A DNA stretch of 64,000 bases, from contig CACYQZ010000001.1 of assembly GCA_902776665.1 (NCBI GenBank), forward strand, positions 62,001 through 126,000, written 5' to 3'. This document shows, piece by piece, positions 1 through 7,526 of the stretch. The stretch comes from an uncultured Prevotellaceae bacterium. GTDB taxonomy: Bacteria > Bacteroidota > Bacteroidia > Bacteroidales > Bacteroidaceae. A program made the position numbers and the translations under genes. The notes below the pieces were generated by a model. The model was not told where the DNA came from, ran no database searches, and was given only the letters and a program-made list of their open reading frames with translations. The number at the start of each line of letters is the position of its first letter. Position 1 is the stretch's first letter.

Positions 1-2
1 GC

Positions 3-455
3 GACGAGATTACGCGCCGTCTGGCCGAGGTGATGGCTGGCAAGCACAACGCCGGCAAGTTCTTCACCTGTGTCGATTTCATCGACGAGCGCGGCAACAA
101 GCAGGAATGGAAGGTGGAGCCGATAGATATGAACATCGACAAGTACCTGAATGCGCAGAAGCAGATCTCGAAGATTGCCGACTCGGCTTCTACGAGTGGC
201 TTCGGCTTGGCTGCGCCGTTGTCGAACATCATCATCGACGGCAAGAGCGACAGCGGTAGTCAGATGCTCTACGCTGTGAAACTCTTCTTTGCTGCCGACA
301 CGCAGATTGCCGAGGAGGTGGTGTTGGAGGCGTTGAACGACGCGCTGCGCATCAATTTCCCCGAGAAGCGCGACCTGCGATTTGGCTTCTACCACAAGGT
401 GATTATGAAGGAGGAGAATGTTTCGACGGGCGAACGATTTGCTGCGAACATATAA
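3..455 (+). CDS. Phage portal-like protein, C-terminal part (partial at window edge)
   Basis: The reading frame is open to the left edge, so this is only the last 150 or so codons of a longer gene; the first in-frame ATG is at 30 but is probably internal. The protein reads as the C-terminal half of the portal-like virion proteins of Bacteroidetes temperate phages, with the stretches DMNIDKYLNAQ, LSNIIIDGK and ALRINFP. A portal would form the DNA-entry ring of the capsid. The gene is followed after 23 bases by another probable virion gene and, 3.5 kb on, by a lysis module, which supports a prophage origin. The family call rests on recalled similarity and is moderate; membership in a phage structural module is firmer. 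Confidence 0.5.
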   Translation, partial: DEITRRLAEVMAGKHNAGKFFTCVDFIDERGNKQEWKVEPIDMNIDKYLNAQKQISKIADSASTSGFGLAAPLSNIIIDGKSDSGSQMLYAVKLFFAADTQIAEEVVLEALNDALRINFPEKRDLRFGFYHKVIMKEENVSTGERFAANI

Positions 456-478
456 CAATTTACAATTTACAGAGACAG

Positions 479-1315
479 ATGGAGAAAAAGAATATAGTGA
501 TGTTTCCCGAGGTGTGGGACGAACTGACCGAGGCCGACTGGGTGGCGATGTTGAAGTTGCGCGAGCGGCTGCTGGCGTTGCCGTCGGATTCGGAGGTGAG
601 CATCGACGACATTCGTCGCGAGGCGGCGCGTAGTCTGCTGCTGAATCGTGGCATTCGCACGCGTTCGAGCAACGACAAATATATGCTGCTGGTCCATCAG
701 TGTGGCTTGAAGTTGGATTGGCTTTGGCAGACGGACGACGAGGGTCGTGTGTCGCTGGTGTATCGCTCGACGGTGAACCTGCTGCCGATGTTCGACGCGC
801 TTCACGGCCCGATGAGCCACGGCGCGGATTTGGTTTTCGGCGAGTTCAAGGACGCCATCGGAATGTGTCGCACCTACGACGCTACGGGCGACTTCGATGT
901 GCTGCGCACGTTGGCCGGTCTGCTCTATCGGAAGCGTCGCAACTCGCGGACGGGGAAACACCGTCTGCCCTACGACCTCGACGACGAGGCAGAGGCACGC
1001 GGACGGCGGCTGCCCGACTGGTTTGTCTGGGGCGTATATGCCTGGTTCTCGTTTTTCTGCGAGTACCTGACGACAGGCATTTTCATCATCGACGGCGAGG
1101 AAGTTTGCTTCTCGAAGGTGTTCAAGGGTTCGGGCAGTCAGGAGTCGGGCAGTTCCGGCAACGGTCTGGGCTTGAACGCGATTGCGCTGACGCTGTCGGA
1201 GACGGGCGTTTTCGGCGACTTCGAGGATGTGCTACACACGCCACTCTTGAGGGTGATGATGAAGCTGCTGCACGACGCGAATTCATTGGAACAAATTAAA
1301 AAGAGAAAAGTATGA
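479..1315 (+). CDS. Probable phage structural or assembly protein, unknown family
   Basis: This 278-residue soluble protein has no signal peptide, no clear membrane span and no motif I recognise. It has an acidic N-terminus (residues 9-30), a basic patch RKRRNSRTGK near residue 155, an aromatic stretch WFVWGVYAWFSFF near residue 180, and a Gly/Ser-rich segment around 220-228. It lies between the portal-like gene and the next virion-type gene and overlaps that gene by 4 bases (ATGA), so the two are probably translationally coupled. A role in head or tail assembly is inferred from position only. Its GC-rich codon use matches the rest of the prophage segment and differs from the polysaccharide locus. 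Confidence 0.6.
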   Translation: MEKKNIVMFPEVWDELTEADWVAMLKLRERLLALPSDSEVSIDDIRREAARSLLLNRGIRTRSSNDKYMLLVHQCGLKLDWLWQTDDEGRVSLVYRSTVNLLPMFDALHGPMSHGADLVFGEFKDAIGMCRTYDATGDFDVLRTLAGLLYRKRRNSRTGKHRLPYDLDDEAEARGRRLPDWFVWGVYAWFSFFCEYLTTGIFIIDGEEVCFSKVFKGSGSQESGSSGNGLGLNAIALTLSETGVFGDFEDVLHTPLLRVMMKLLHDANSLEQIKKRKV

Positions 1316-2205
1316 TATTCAACCGATTGAACAATGGTGCTGAGGAGTTGCGACTGGTGACGAGCAGCTACTACGCGAACGCCGATTTTGAGAAAATCGA
1401 GGGAATGGTGGTCGCTGCCGAGTCGGAACTGGCTAATGTGGTGGGTGGCGAGGTGATGCAGACAATTGAGGCCGACTACAACGCCGGCAAGCTGACGCCG
1501 ATTGTGCGTGCTGCGCAGCGTGCCGTCGGCTTTATGGCGACGCTTCGCTACTTCCGTCTGAACGACATTTCGCACGAGACCGACGGGCGCAAGGTGAAGA
1601 TGGACGGCGAAAACGAGCGTCGGCCTTTCGAGTGGCAGTTGGAGCGCGACGACGCGATGCACCTTGCCGAATATTACGAGGCGCTCGACGAACTGGTGAC
1701 GCTGTTGATGGACGATAAGCACTTCCAGCGCACGACGCTCTACAGCCGTATCTCGTCGCTATTGGTGGCGAACGCCTCCGATGTGGAATGGGTGACGGGC
1801 ATCGCCTGTTCGCCGCACCTGTTTTTGCGACTGGTGCCGTTCCTGCACGATGCACAGCGCCACGTGGCGAAGCGTCTGGGCAGCGAACCACTGACGATTT
1901 CGGACGACACGCTGAAATACTACGCACAGAGTGCCATTGGCAACCGTGCCATTGCGCTGTTCGTCCAGAAGACGGAAATGCAGGCATTGCCGGCAGGTGC
2001 TTTCCGCGAGGCGGTGAGCGGTGGCGGTCGGTCGATGAGTTCGACGACGACGCAACTGCACGACTATTGCGAACATCTGCTGCGCACGTCGGAGAGTTTC
2101 ATCCACGACATGCAGCATCTTCGCGACGAATTGGCCGGCGAAAACGCCGATTCGCACGTGATTATGCCGAAGAATTTCCGAAAAAATAAGTTTTTTAGAT
2201 GGTAG
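1312..2205 (+). CDS. Probable phage virion protein (DUF6712-like)
   Basis: This 297-residue, mostly helical protein starts within the stop codon of the preceding gene. It resembles, at the level of general layout, DUF6712-type proteins found next to portal genes in Bacteroidetes prophages: an N-terminal helical segment, a middle section with YSRISSLLVAN, and the phrase IGNRAIALFVQKTEMQALP around residues 210-230. The C-terminus is strongly basic (KNFRKNKFFRW). No enzymatic motif is visible. It probably belongs to the head, connector or tail, but which is not decidable from the sequence. The family name is tentative. Confidence 0.55.
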   Translation: MIFNRLNNGAEELRLVTSSYYANADFEKIEGMVVAAESELANVVGGEVMQTIEADYNAGKLTPIVRAAQRAVGFMATLRYFRLNDISHETDGRKVKMDGENERRPFEWQLERDDAMHLAEYYEALDELVTLLMDDKHFQRTTLYSRISSLLVANASDVEWVTGIACSPHLFLRLVPFLHDAQRHVAKRLGSEPLTISDDTLKYYAQSAIGNRAIALFVQKTEMQALPAGAFREAVSGGGRSMSSTTTQLHDYCEHLLRTSESFIHDMQHLRDELAGENADSHVIMPKNFRKNKFFRW

Positions 2206-2236
2206 TAAGGAGTTGAGGAGTAAGGAGTAAGGAGTT
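2204..2236 (+). repeat. Short-phrase tandem repeat spacer (agtaaggagt type)
   Basis: The gap between two prophage genes is almost entirely degenerate copies of the phrase AGTAAGGAGT. It runs straight into the ATG at 2237. The purine-rich phrase contains GGAG, so it could act as a ribosome-binding spacer. The same phrase type recurs inside the GH3 gene near 18345 and 19247. Confidence 0.8.
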
Positions 2237-3202
2237 ATGGCGACGATTATCAATTCTGGGATTGTGACGAAGTTTGCCGGCGACGTGGGCGATATGCTCA
2301 TTTCGAGTGCCGACACGATTTTGTTTGAGTTGCTGAAGGGCTCGACGCTGATATTGAAAGAGTCGTACAGCCCTGCGAACGGCACGATTCGCATCGGCGG
2401 TCTGTCGGCGGTGCTCGACACGTGTCTGTATGGTGAATTGCTCGTGGGCATCCAGTCGAATATGGTTTCCGCGTTCTCGATGAAGATTGACGGTGCGGTG
2501 ATGGCGTCGGCGATGCTCTACGCCTCGCACCAGACGAACACGCTCGACCGCAACGGACGGAAGAAAGTGTTGAGCCACTGCGACCACGACGTTTGCTATC
2601 CCGGCCACCAGCACCTGCTGACGCTCATCGGCACGGGCACTGCCCGACTCTATTCGGCCAGTGGTCAGCAGTTGGGTTCGGTGTCGGTGGGCAATGGCGA
2701 TGTCCCCGTCACCATCGACGGCGACCCTGCCGCGTTGTTTCCGTCGCAGTTTGGCAACGGAGCCTACATCGAATACACGCTCGACAACGAAGACGGCCAT
2801 CCCGAGACATTCCGCAGCCACATCGACACTCGCCGCTATGCCGACGCTACGCTGATTCGCTTCCTGAATATGTACGACGCGCCGGAGACGCTGCTGGTGA
2901 AGTCGCCGCTCGAAGTGAAGCCGAACTTCAGCGACGCCGTTGGCACGAGTTACGGCACTCGCAACCGCTACTCGATTAACCCGACGGACGAATACACCGC
3001 CGTTTCGGGTCGGCTGGCGTCGATGGCTGAATACCTTCTTTGGCGCGACTTCTCGATGAGCCGCAAGGCCGAGGTGCTGCACGAGGGCGAATGGTACCCG
3101 ATTGTGGTGACGAAGCCGAATTTTACGCGCTTGAGCGGTGGCGACAACCTCGGCGAGGCGAAAGTGAGTTTCCAAATGGCCAAGGGGACTTTGATGATTT
3201 GA
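2237..3202 (+). CDS. Probable phage virion protein, beta-rich
   Basis: This 321-residue protein has many short beta-type stretches and a Gly-rich middle (VSVGNGDVPVTIDG near residue 155), without signal peptide or membrane span. Its composition would fit a tail tube, fibre or baseplate component, but no family is recognised. The section from residue 225 onward (FLNMYDAPETLLVKSPLEVKP, then a region ending in GEAKVSFQMAKGT) reads as an ordered C-terminal domain. It is preceded by a short-phrase repeat spacer and followed by a second one. Function is inferred only from its place in the prophage module. Confidence 0.55.
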   Translation: MATIINSGIVTKFAGDVGDMLISSADTILFELLKGSTLILKESYSPANGTIRIGGLSAVLDTCLYGELLVGIQSNMVSAFSMKIDGAVMASAMLYASHQTNTLDRNGRKKVLSHCDHDVCYPGHQHLLTLIGTGTARLYSASGQQLGSVSVGNGDVPVTIDGDPAALFPSQFGNGAYIEYTLDNEDGHPETFRSHIDTRRYADATLIRFLNMYDAPETLLVKSPLEVKPNFSDAVGTSYGTRNRYSINPTDEYTAVSGRLASMAEYLLWRDFSMSRKAEVLHEGEWYPIVVTKPNFTRLSGGDNLGEAKVSFQMAKGTLMI

Positions 3203-3232
3203 ACATTGAACATTGAATATTGAACATTGAAG
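3201..3232 (+). repeat. Short-phrase tandem repeat spacer (gaacattgaa type)
   Basis: The interval between two prophage genes is three to four near copies of GAACATTGAA. It ends just before the ATG at 3236. The repeat also supplies an in-frame TTG at 3227, which I do not take as the real start. Confidence 0.8.
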
Positions 3233-3235
3233 ATT

Positions 3236-3733
3236 ATGATACAGGTGAATCGATACAGGGAATTTCTCGTGGAACTGGCCTCGACGGTGGCGCAGGCCTA
3301 CAACGACGAACACAAGGACGAGCCGATGGTTCGTTTCTCGGAGGTGGTGGCCGCGATGGAGGAAGGGCAGTTGGTGACTTTGCTGAAAGACCGTCAGGGC
3401 ATTGTCATGTGTGGCAACGTGCCGGGCTCGCAACTGACCTACAAGGGCGGCCACGTCGATAGCGAGGCGCAGTGCGTCATCTTCATCTTGGAGAAGTCGC
3501 CGAAAGACCGTCAGGGGACCGACTGGGAGTTCACGCGCTATGCGCTGATGCAGGAACTGATGTCGAAGCTCTGCGAGATTCTTCTGGGCAAGGACGTTTT
3601 CGACCTGCTCTGCCAGAGCGGACGGATGCGCGTGGAGGAACTGACGGTGGAGCCTGAATACAACATCTACGGCGGCTACAACGGTTGGAGCGTTGGTTTT
3701 CGCCTGCCCGACGGTAAGGGAGTGGGGATTTGA
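3236..3733 (+). CDS. Hypothetical prophage protein
   Basis: I chose the ATG at 3236 because the in-frame TTG at 3227 lies inside the repeat spacer. The 165-residue product is soluble and has no recognisable motif. Visible features are an acidic N-terminal half, the phrase LLKDRQGIVMCGNVPGSQLTYKGG split over residues 45-70, and an aromatic C-terminal segment with YNIYGGYNGWSVGF. It is the last gene before the lysis module and is separated from it by a promoter-like element, so it probably ends the late structural unit. Function unknown. Confidence 0.6.
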   Translation: MIQVNRYREFLVELASTVAQAYNDEHKDEPMVRFSEVVAAMEEGQLVTLLKDRQGIVMCGNVPGSQLTYKGGHVDSEAQCVIFILEKSPKDRQGTDWEFTRYALMQELMSKLCEILLGKDVFDLLCQSGRMRVEELTVEPEYNIYGGYNGWSVGFRLPDGKGVGI

Positions 3734-3772
3734 GGTTTTTGCCGTGTCCTTTACATTATTATATATAGGCAG

Positions 3773-3780
3773 TATCTTTG
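3773..3780 (+). promoter_or_regulatory. TAnnTTTG promoter element before the lysis module
   Basis: TATCTTTG matches the Bacteroidetes -7 element. Only four bases separate it from the ATG at 3785, so transcription would begin at or next to the start codon, which would make a leaderless or nearly leaderless mRNA. No good -33 box is seen. Confidence 0.5.
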
Positions 3781-3784
3781 CAGT

Positions 3785-4072
3785 ATGAAGCAAAACACGA
3801 AAGACTGGATTCAATACCTCTCGGCCATTGCGCTGATTCTGAGCGCGATTGTGTTGGTTTTCACATCGTTCTTGACGATTGAACGTGTGGCCGAGGGTGT
3901 GAACACGTATGTGGGCATTGCCATCAGCGGCGGACTGGCTATCTTCGGGGTGGCCGCGTACTTCGTTGATAGGGTGTCACAGTTCAAAACCGAAATTCGA
4001 GAGGAGTTAAAACGGCAAAACAATGGTAGGAGTAACAGCAACAATTCTAAGGAAGATAGCGCCGAAGGCTAA
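3785..4072 (+). CDS. Holin-like small membrane protein
   Basis: The 95-residue protein has two hydrophobic spans (about residues 10-30 and 42-62) and a hydrophilic, Asn/Ser-rich, charged tail (RQNNGRSNSNNSKED). This size and layout fit a phage holin, which permeabilises the inner membrane so that the endolysin reaches the peptidoglycan. The endolysin gene starts 50 bases before this gene ends, in another frame, a compact arrangement common in lysis cassettes. The call is from topology and neighbours, not from a recognised family. Confidence 0.6.
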   Translation: MKQNTKDWIQYLSAIALILSAIVLVFTSFLTIERVAEGVNTYVGIAISGGLAIFGVAAYFVDRVSQFKTEIREELKRQNNGRSNSNNSKEDSAEG

Positions 4073-4553
4073 GAACGCCGAGGCTCTTGCCGCATCGATC
4101 ACGAAATGGGCACCGTCGTTCGGTATCACGACGGCGAGGCGCATGGCTCACTTCTTGGCGCAAGCCGCGCACGAGACAATGGGTTTCGTGCTGATGACGG
4201 AACTGGCAAGCGGCAAGGCCTACGAATGGAATGCGAAACTGGGCAACACGCAGAAGGGCGACGGCGTTAGGTTTAAGGGTCGTGGCTTGCTGCAACTGAC
4301 CGGCCGCGCCAACTATCAGGCTTATGCCAGGAGTAAATTCTGCGTGGGCGACCTGATGGCACACCCCGACTGGCTGGCGCAGTTGCCGGGCGCGGTGAAG
4401 TCGGCGATGTGGTACTGGTGGAGCAGGAACTTGAACGTATTGGCCGACCGCGACGACGTGACGACCATCACGCGGAAAATCAACGGTGGACTGAATGGGT
4501 TCGAGCAGCGGAAACTCTATCTGAAGAGGGCGAAAAGCGCTTTGGGGATTTGA
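4023..4553 (+). CDS. GH19-type endolysin (chitinase-like muramidase fold)
   Basis: The 176-residue protein carries the signature of glycoside hydrolase family 19 endolysins: MAHFLAQAAHETMGF (residues 41-55) with probable catalytic Glu51, the substrate-cleft phrase GDGVRFKGRGLLQLTGRANY (residues about 80-99), and TRKINGGLNGFEQR near the C-terminus. It would cleave the peptidoglycan glycan strand at the end of the lytic cycle. There is no signal peptide, consistent with release through a holin, and the gene overlaps the holin-like gene. The length is normal for single-domain GH19 phage lysins. Confidence 0.85.
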   Translation: MVGVTATILRKIAPKAKNAEALAASITKWAPSFGITTARRMAHFLAQAAHETMGFVLMTELASGKAYEWNAKLGNTQKGDGVRFKGRGLLQLTGRANYQAYARSKFCVGDLMAHPDWLAQLPGAVKSAMWYWWSRNLNVLADRDDVTTITRKINGGLNGFEQRKLYLKRAKSALGI

Positions 4554-4584
4554 CGATTTGACTATTTACTATTTGACAATTTGG
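4548..4584 (+). repeat. Short-phrase tandem repeat spacer (atttgacaatttg type)
   Basis: Several degenerate copies of ATTTGAC(A/T)ATTT span the end of the endolysin gene and the gap before the ATG at 4587. The first copy forms the last codons and stop of the endolysin. It is the same class of element as at 2204 and 3201, with a different phrase. Confidence 0.75.
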
Positions 4585-4586
4585 AT

Positions 4587-4862
4587 ATGGGAAAGTTTTT
4601 TGAAAAATTAAAATCGTTCCGAAAGGACGACTGGATGCACTTCACGGTGTCGCTGTTGTTGTGTTTCTTGTTGGCTTCGGTGGCGATGGCGTTTGTTCCC
4701 GATGGGCTGCGGCGTCGCGTCGTGGTGGCGGTGGTTGCCCTTGTGGCGACGCTTGCCGCCGGTGTTTACAAAGAAGTCTTTATCGACGAGCGTGTTTCAC
4801 TCGCTGACCTGCAGGCAGATGTCTTGGGTGCTGTGGTCGGCGCAACGATGAGTGTGCTATGA
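4587..4862 (+). CDS. Small prophage membrane protein, lysis module
   Basis: I place the start at the ATG at 4587; a TTG at 4581 is in frame but lies in the repeat spacer. The 91-residue product has an N-terminal hydrophilic stretch with DDWMHF, followed by two or three hydrophobic spans (about residues 22-38, 46-62 and 75-91). It resembles the DDWxHF-type small membrane proteins found in Bacteroidetes lysis cassettes, which may act as a second holin or antiholin. It overlaps the next gene by 4 bases (ATGA), so the two are probably coupled. Confidence 0.6.
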   Translation: MGKFFEKLKSFRKDDWMHFTVSLLLCFLLASVAMAFVPDGLRRRVVVAVVALVATLAAGVYKEVFIDERVSLADLQADVLGAVVGATMSVL

Positions 4863-5458
4863 GGTGGTTGAAAGTTCTGTGGCCTTACCTGTTGTCGATA
4901 CTCGGCATAGTGATGGTCGCGCTGGTCATTTTCGACTCGTGCGAGGGTCGGAAGTTGAAGCGAGAGAATGAGCAGCTTCGCGAGGAACTGGCCCGACAAC
5001 AGCAGTACGTTCCGCTGCAGCGCGACACGATTCGCGACACGGTGGAGGTGGTGACGCAGCAGGTGGTCGAGGTCGAGCGAATCAAGAACGTGCTGACCGC
5101 CGACGAAAAGGCGCTTCTGAAGGATTTGCAAGTGAAGGTTTCCGAAATAGAGTCGATGCAGAAAACCGCGATGGAGAGTGCCGGACAGGTTCACCTCGCG
5201 CCGGACACGACCAAGGGCGGAAGTGGGGATTCCGTTGCCTTGTTGGGCTACCGCGACGAATGGATTGACTTTCAATTCAACCCTATTACTGACAATTTAC
5301 ATTTTCGGACACGCGATTCAATCGTCGCCGTGGTCAAGCGGCAATACAAGCACCGCTTTCTGTGGTGGCGTTGGAAGGTGAAGGGCTACGAAGTGAAACT
5401 CGTGAACTTCAACCCCTATTCGACGATTCACTACAACACTTTCATACAAGATAAATAA
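4859..5458 (+). CDS. Rz/spanin-like protein (DUF6549-like)
   Basis: The 199-residue protein has one N-terminal membrane span (about residues 8-26), then a heptad-rich coiled coil (about 30-100) and a C-terminal domain with WWRWKVKGYEVKL. An inner-membrane anchor plus a periplasmic coiled coil is the layout of i-spanins (Rz), which bridge the envelope during lysis. It resembles DUF6549 proteins, which sit in this position in Bacteroidetes prophages. No separate lipoprotein o-spanin was found. It is the last gene of the lysis module and converges with the integrase. Confidence 0.65.
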   Translation: MRWLKVLWPYLLSILGIVMVALVIFDSCEGRKLKRENEQLREELARQQQYVPLQRDTIRDTVEVVTQQVVEVERIKNVLTADEKALLKDLQVKVSEIESMQKTAMESAGQVHLAPDTTKGGSGDSVALLGYRDEWIDFQFNPITDNLHFRTRDSIVAVVKRQYKHRFLWWRWKVKGYEVKLVNFNPYSTIHYNTFIQDK

Positions 5459-5490
5459 GGAGCTTAAAAAATCTTTTCATAAATACGAGG

Positions 5491-5526
5491 AGCGCCAGTT
5501 GCCCGTGAGGGTCGCTGGTGTTTTTT
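5491..5526 (+). terminator. Probable rho-independent terminator of the prophage late genes
   Basis: AGCGCCAG (5491-5498) pairs with CTGGTGTT (5515-5522) with two G-U pairs, and an inner CCC/GGG pair stabilises the loop; the 3' arm runs into a T tract. It lies between the spanin-like gene and the convergent integrase stop codon. Confidence 0.6.
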
Positions 5527-6670
5527 ATGTGAAACTGTCGAACACCTTCACGCCCTCGGCCTTCGCCTCGTCGAGCAGGTGGGCGTAAACGAGTGTGTCT
5601 TTGAGGTCGGCGTGGCCAAGGATTTCCTTCAAGGCGTAGAGGTCTTTCGTGTGGCGGTAGAAAATCGTCGCGAAAGTATGCCTGGCAGTCTTGCACGAAA
5701 TCGTTTTTTCGATTCCGGCGATGGATGCTATTTCTTTCAGGTGTTTGTTGATTTTTTGTTCGCTTGGCAAGGTGGTGAACAGCGGGCCGCGATTCCGCCC
5801 AGCCCGATAGTGCTCGACAATTCTCGCCGCGAAGTTCGTCAGTGGCACCGTTACATTCTTTCGCGTCTTTCGCCGCTGGTAATGGAGCTCGCCATTTCGG
5901 AACTGCTCGATGCGCAGATCCTTGGCGTCGCCCACGTGCGGCGATGTGACGGCCATGAAAAGAAAGAAACGGAGCACGTTCTGCCGAGCCTCGCTGAGCG
6001 TCGCCTTCTCGTATAGCGCTATCAGCCGGCGGAACTCGGCCTCGTCGAGATAGACCACCTCGCTCTTCGGCTTCTTCACCTTGACATTGTCGAAGGTTGT
6101 GCGCTCGATGTAGCCCTCGCGCTTCGCCGCCTCGACGAACACCTTGAATGTTTTTACATCCTTCCACACCGTCGATTCACTCAGACCGCTACGCCGCAGA
6201 TGGGCGACGAACCGCATACAGAAGTCGTAGGTGATTTCGTGGAAACTCATGTTCGGTGCGAAATTCTGCACCTTCTTCATGATGGTGCGATAGGTTGTCA
6301 GCGTCGCGTCCTCTCGCTGGCGTGACACCTTATTATAATAATAGACCATGAAATCGTAGAACGAATCGAAATCCGTCGGGCTGTGGTAATAGCGCAGGAA
6401 ACTCTCTTTCGTCAGTTGCTCGTCGCGCAGCCGCGCCTTGACGAGCACATCGTTCGCACGGGCACGGATTTTCTCGATGATGAGATTCTGGTCGCTCACT
6501 TCCTTAGAGTTTCCGCGCACACGACCCTTTTTCGCATCCCAATCGTCAGCGGCCACCTTGACCTTCGTCGGTATGCGAATCTTCGTGCTGCTCACATAAA
6601 CGGCCACCTGAATCATGGCCTTGCCGTTTTTGTCTTCGTCTTTTCGACGAACCACACTGATTTTTGCCAT
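5525..6670 (-). CDS. int: Tyrosine recombinase / prophage integrase
   Basis: The 381-residue protein has the three-part layout of Bacteroidetes phage integrases: an N-terminal arm-binding region (1-90), a SAM-like core-binding domain (about 100-200) and a catalytic domain (about 205-381). Catalytic positions seen are Arg330 (TARHTFAT), His353 (LGHADL) and nucleophile Tyr362 (VYAHL). The position of the first catalytic Arg is His245 (TSPHVGD), and the first His of the HxxR box is Lys327. The CTnDOT integrase also lacks the first Arg, so activity is still plausible. The gene lies next to tRNA-Asp with repeats between them, the usual layout of an integrated element. It probably catalyses prophage integration and excision. 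Confidence 0.93.
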   Translation of the reverse strand: MAKISVVRRKDEDKNGKAMIQVAVYVSSTKIRIPTKVKVAADDWDAKKGRVRGNSKEVSDQNLIIEKIRARANDVLVKARLRDEQLTKESFLRYYHSPTDFDSFYDFMVYYYNKVSRQREDATLTTYRTIMKKVQNFAPNMSFHEITYDFCMRFVAHLRRSGLSESTVWKDVKTFKVFVEAAKREGYIERTTFDNVKVKKPKSEVVYLDEAEFRRLIALYEKATLSEARQNVLRFFLFMAVTSPHVGDAKDLRIEQFRNGELHYQRRKTRKNVTVPLTNFAARIVEHYRAGRNRGPLFTTLPSEQKINKHLKEIASIAGIEKTISCKTARHTFATIFYRHTKDLYALKEILGHADLKDTLVYAHLLDEAKAEGVKVFDSFT

Positions 6671-6684
6671 AAATACTCCTTTTT

Positions 6685-6744
6685 TTTGTGCCTAATTTGT
6701 GCCTGCAAAATGGCTGAAAAAGGCTTTGTGCCTGTTTTGTGCCT
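6685..6744. repeat. Four direct repeats TTTGTGCCT, probable integrase arm-type sites
   Basis: Exact copies of TTTGTGCCT start at 6685, 6696, 6725 and 6736. They form two pairs with 11-bp start spacing (one helical turn), and the pairs are 40 bp apart. They lie just upstream of the integrase start codon and between it and the tRNA, where arm-type binding sites are expected. They may also let the integrase repress its own promoter. Confidence 0.75.
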
Positions 6745-6819
6745 GTTTTTTCGGCGGTTTTAGCACTCAGTCGCAACGTGGAGGGAACGCCTGAAAACAA
6801 AGGAGTTTTCAACGAAAAT

Positions 6820-6840
6820 CGGGGGCTTTTTACACCCCCG
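6820..6840 (-). terminator. Hairpin downstream of tRNA-Asp
   Basis: CGGGGG (6820-6825) and CCCCCG (6835-6840) form a perfect 6-bp G/C stem with a 9-base loop, 16 bases beyond the tRNA 3' end. On the minus strand it is followed by GATTTTCG, a short T run. It could terminate the tRNA transcript. Confidence 0.5.
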
Positions 6841-6855
6841 AGTATTGTTAGAAAG

Positions 6856-6929
6856 CGGTGCGTACGGGACTCGAACCCGTGACCTCCTGCGTGACAGGCA
6901 GGCATTCTAACCTACTGAACTAACGCACC
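6856..6929 (-). tRNA. tRNA-Asp (anticodon GTC)
   Basis: The minus strand folds as a full cloverleaf. The acceptor stem GGTGCGT/ACGCACC (6923-6929 with 6857-6863) has discriminator G at 6856. The anticodon arm CCTGC-CTGTCAC-GCAGG gives GTC, and the T arm ACGGG-TTCGAGT-CCCGT is standard. CCA is not encoded. The 3' end faces the prophage integrase, so this gene is the likely attachment site; the integrated element leaves the tRNA intact. Confidence 0.97.
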
Positions 6930-7016
6930 ATTTTTCTGATTGCGGGTGCAAAGGTAATGTAATTTTTTCTTTCCTCCAAATTTTTTCAGCGATTTTTTAT
7001 CTTTAACCGCAACTTT

Positions 7017-7526
7017 TTACAAAAATTTCTGCAATAACACGGCTTCGCAGTAGTTTTCACCGTCGAAAAGCCAGTCTGTGAGCCGCGATTTCTCCTCGAA
7101 ACCAACCTGACAGAAAAGTTGCAGCGATTCGTGGTTTTCAGCATCAATAATGACGTAAATCTGGTGCAGATGCAGCGTTTTTTTCGCATAGTCGAGCATT
7201 TTTTTGATGGCCGACTGCCCGTAGCCTTGTCCGCGAAAGGCTTGTTTGATGACGATGCCCAACTCCGCCCGACGATGCTGCGGCTCGAAATTGACCAAAT
7301 CGACGAGGCCGACAACCTGTTTTTCGGCATTCTCAACGACGAGGCGCAACTGGCGGTCGGCGTAGATGTCGGCCTGCTGACAGGCGATGTATTCGTGCAG
7401 CGCATAGCGCGAATACGGCACATTCGTCGCACCGACGTTCCAAATTTCACGGTCGTTTTCGATGGCGTAGAGTTCGTCGAGGTCCTCGGGCTCCAATGGT
7501 CGCAATTTCGTTGTCAATTCAGTCAT
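7017..7526 (-). CDS. GNAT family N-acetyltransferase (RimJ/SpeG type)
   Basis: The 169-residue protein has the GNAT fold with the acetyl-CoA pyrophosphate loop RGQGYG at residues 98-103 and the preceding AELGIVI strand. The N-terminal LRPLEPEDLDELYAIEND and the IWN phrase are typical of spermidine- and protein N-acetyltransferase-like members. The acceptor is unknown. It starts 4 bases inside the preceding glycosyltransferase gene (ATGA overlap), so it is translated from the same message. It is the last gene of the carB transcription unit. Confidence 0.85.
   Translation of the reverse strand: MTELTTKLRPLEPEDLDELYAIENDREIWNVGATNVPYSRYALHEYIACQQADIYADRQLRLVVENAEKQVVGLVDLVNFEPQHRRAELGIVIKQAFRGQGYGQSAIKKMLDYAKKTLHLHQIYVIIDAENHESLQLFCQVGFEEKSRLTDWLFDGENYCEAVLLQKFL

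Noticed and set aside
2195-3814. A 539-codon minus-strand frame across the prophage virion genes
   Set aside because: It runs through three sense genes and gaps, is His/Arg/Val-rich without domains, and has no promoter; it is a shadow of biased codon use.
6685-6744. CRISPR-like array
   Set aside because: The repeats are only 9 bp, spaced by 2 and 20 bp, with no cas genes; integrase arm sites explain them better.
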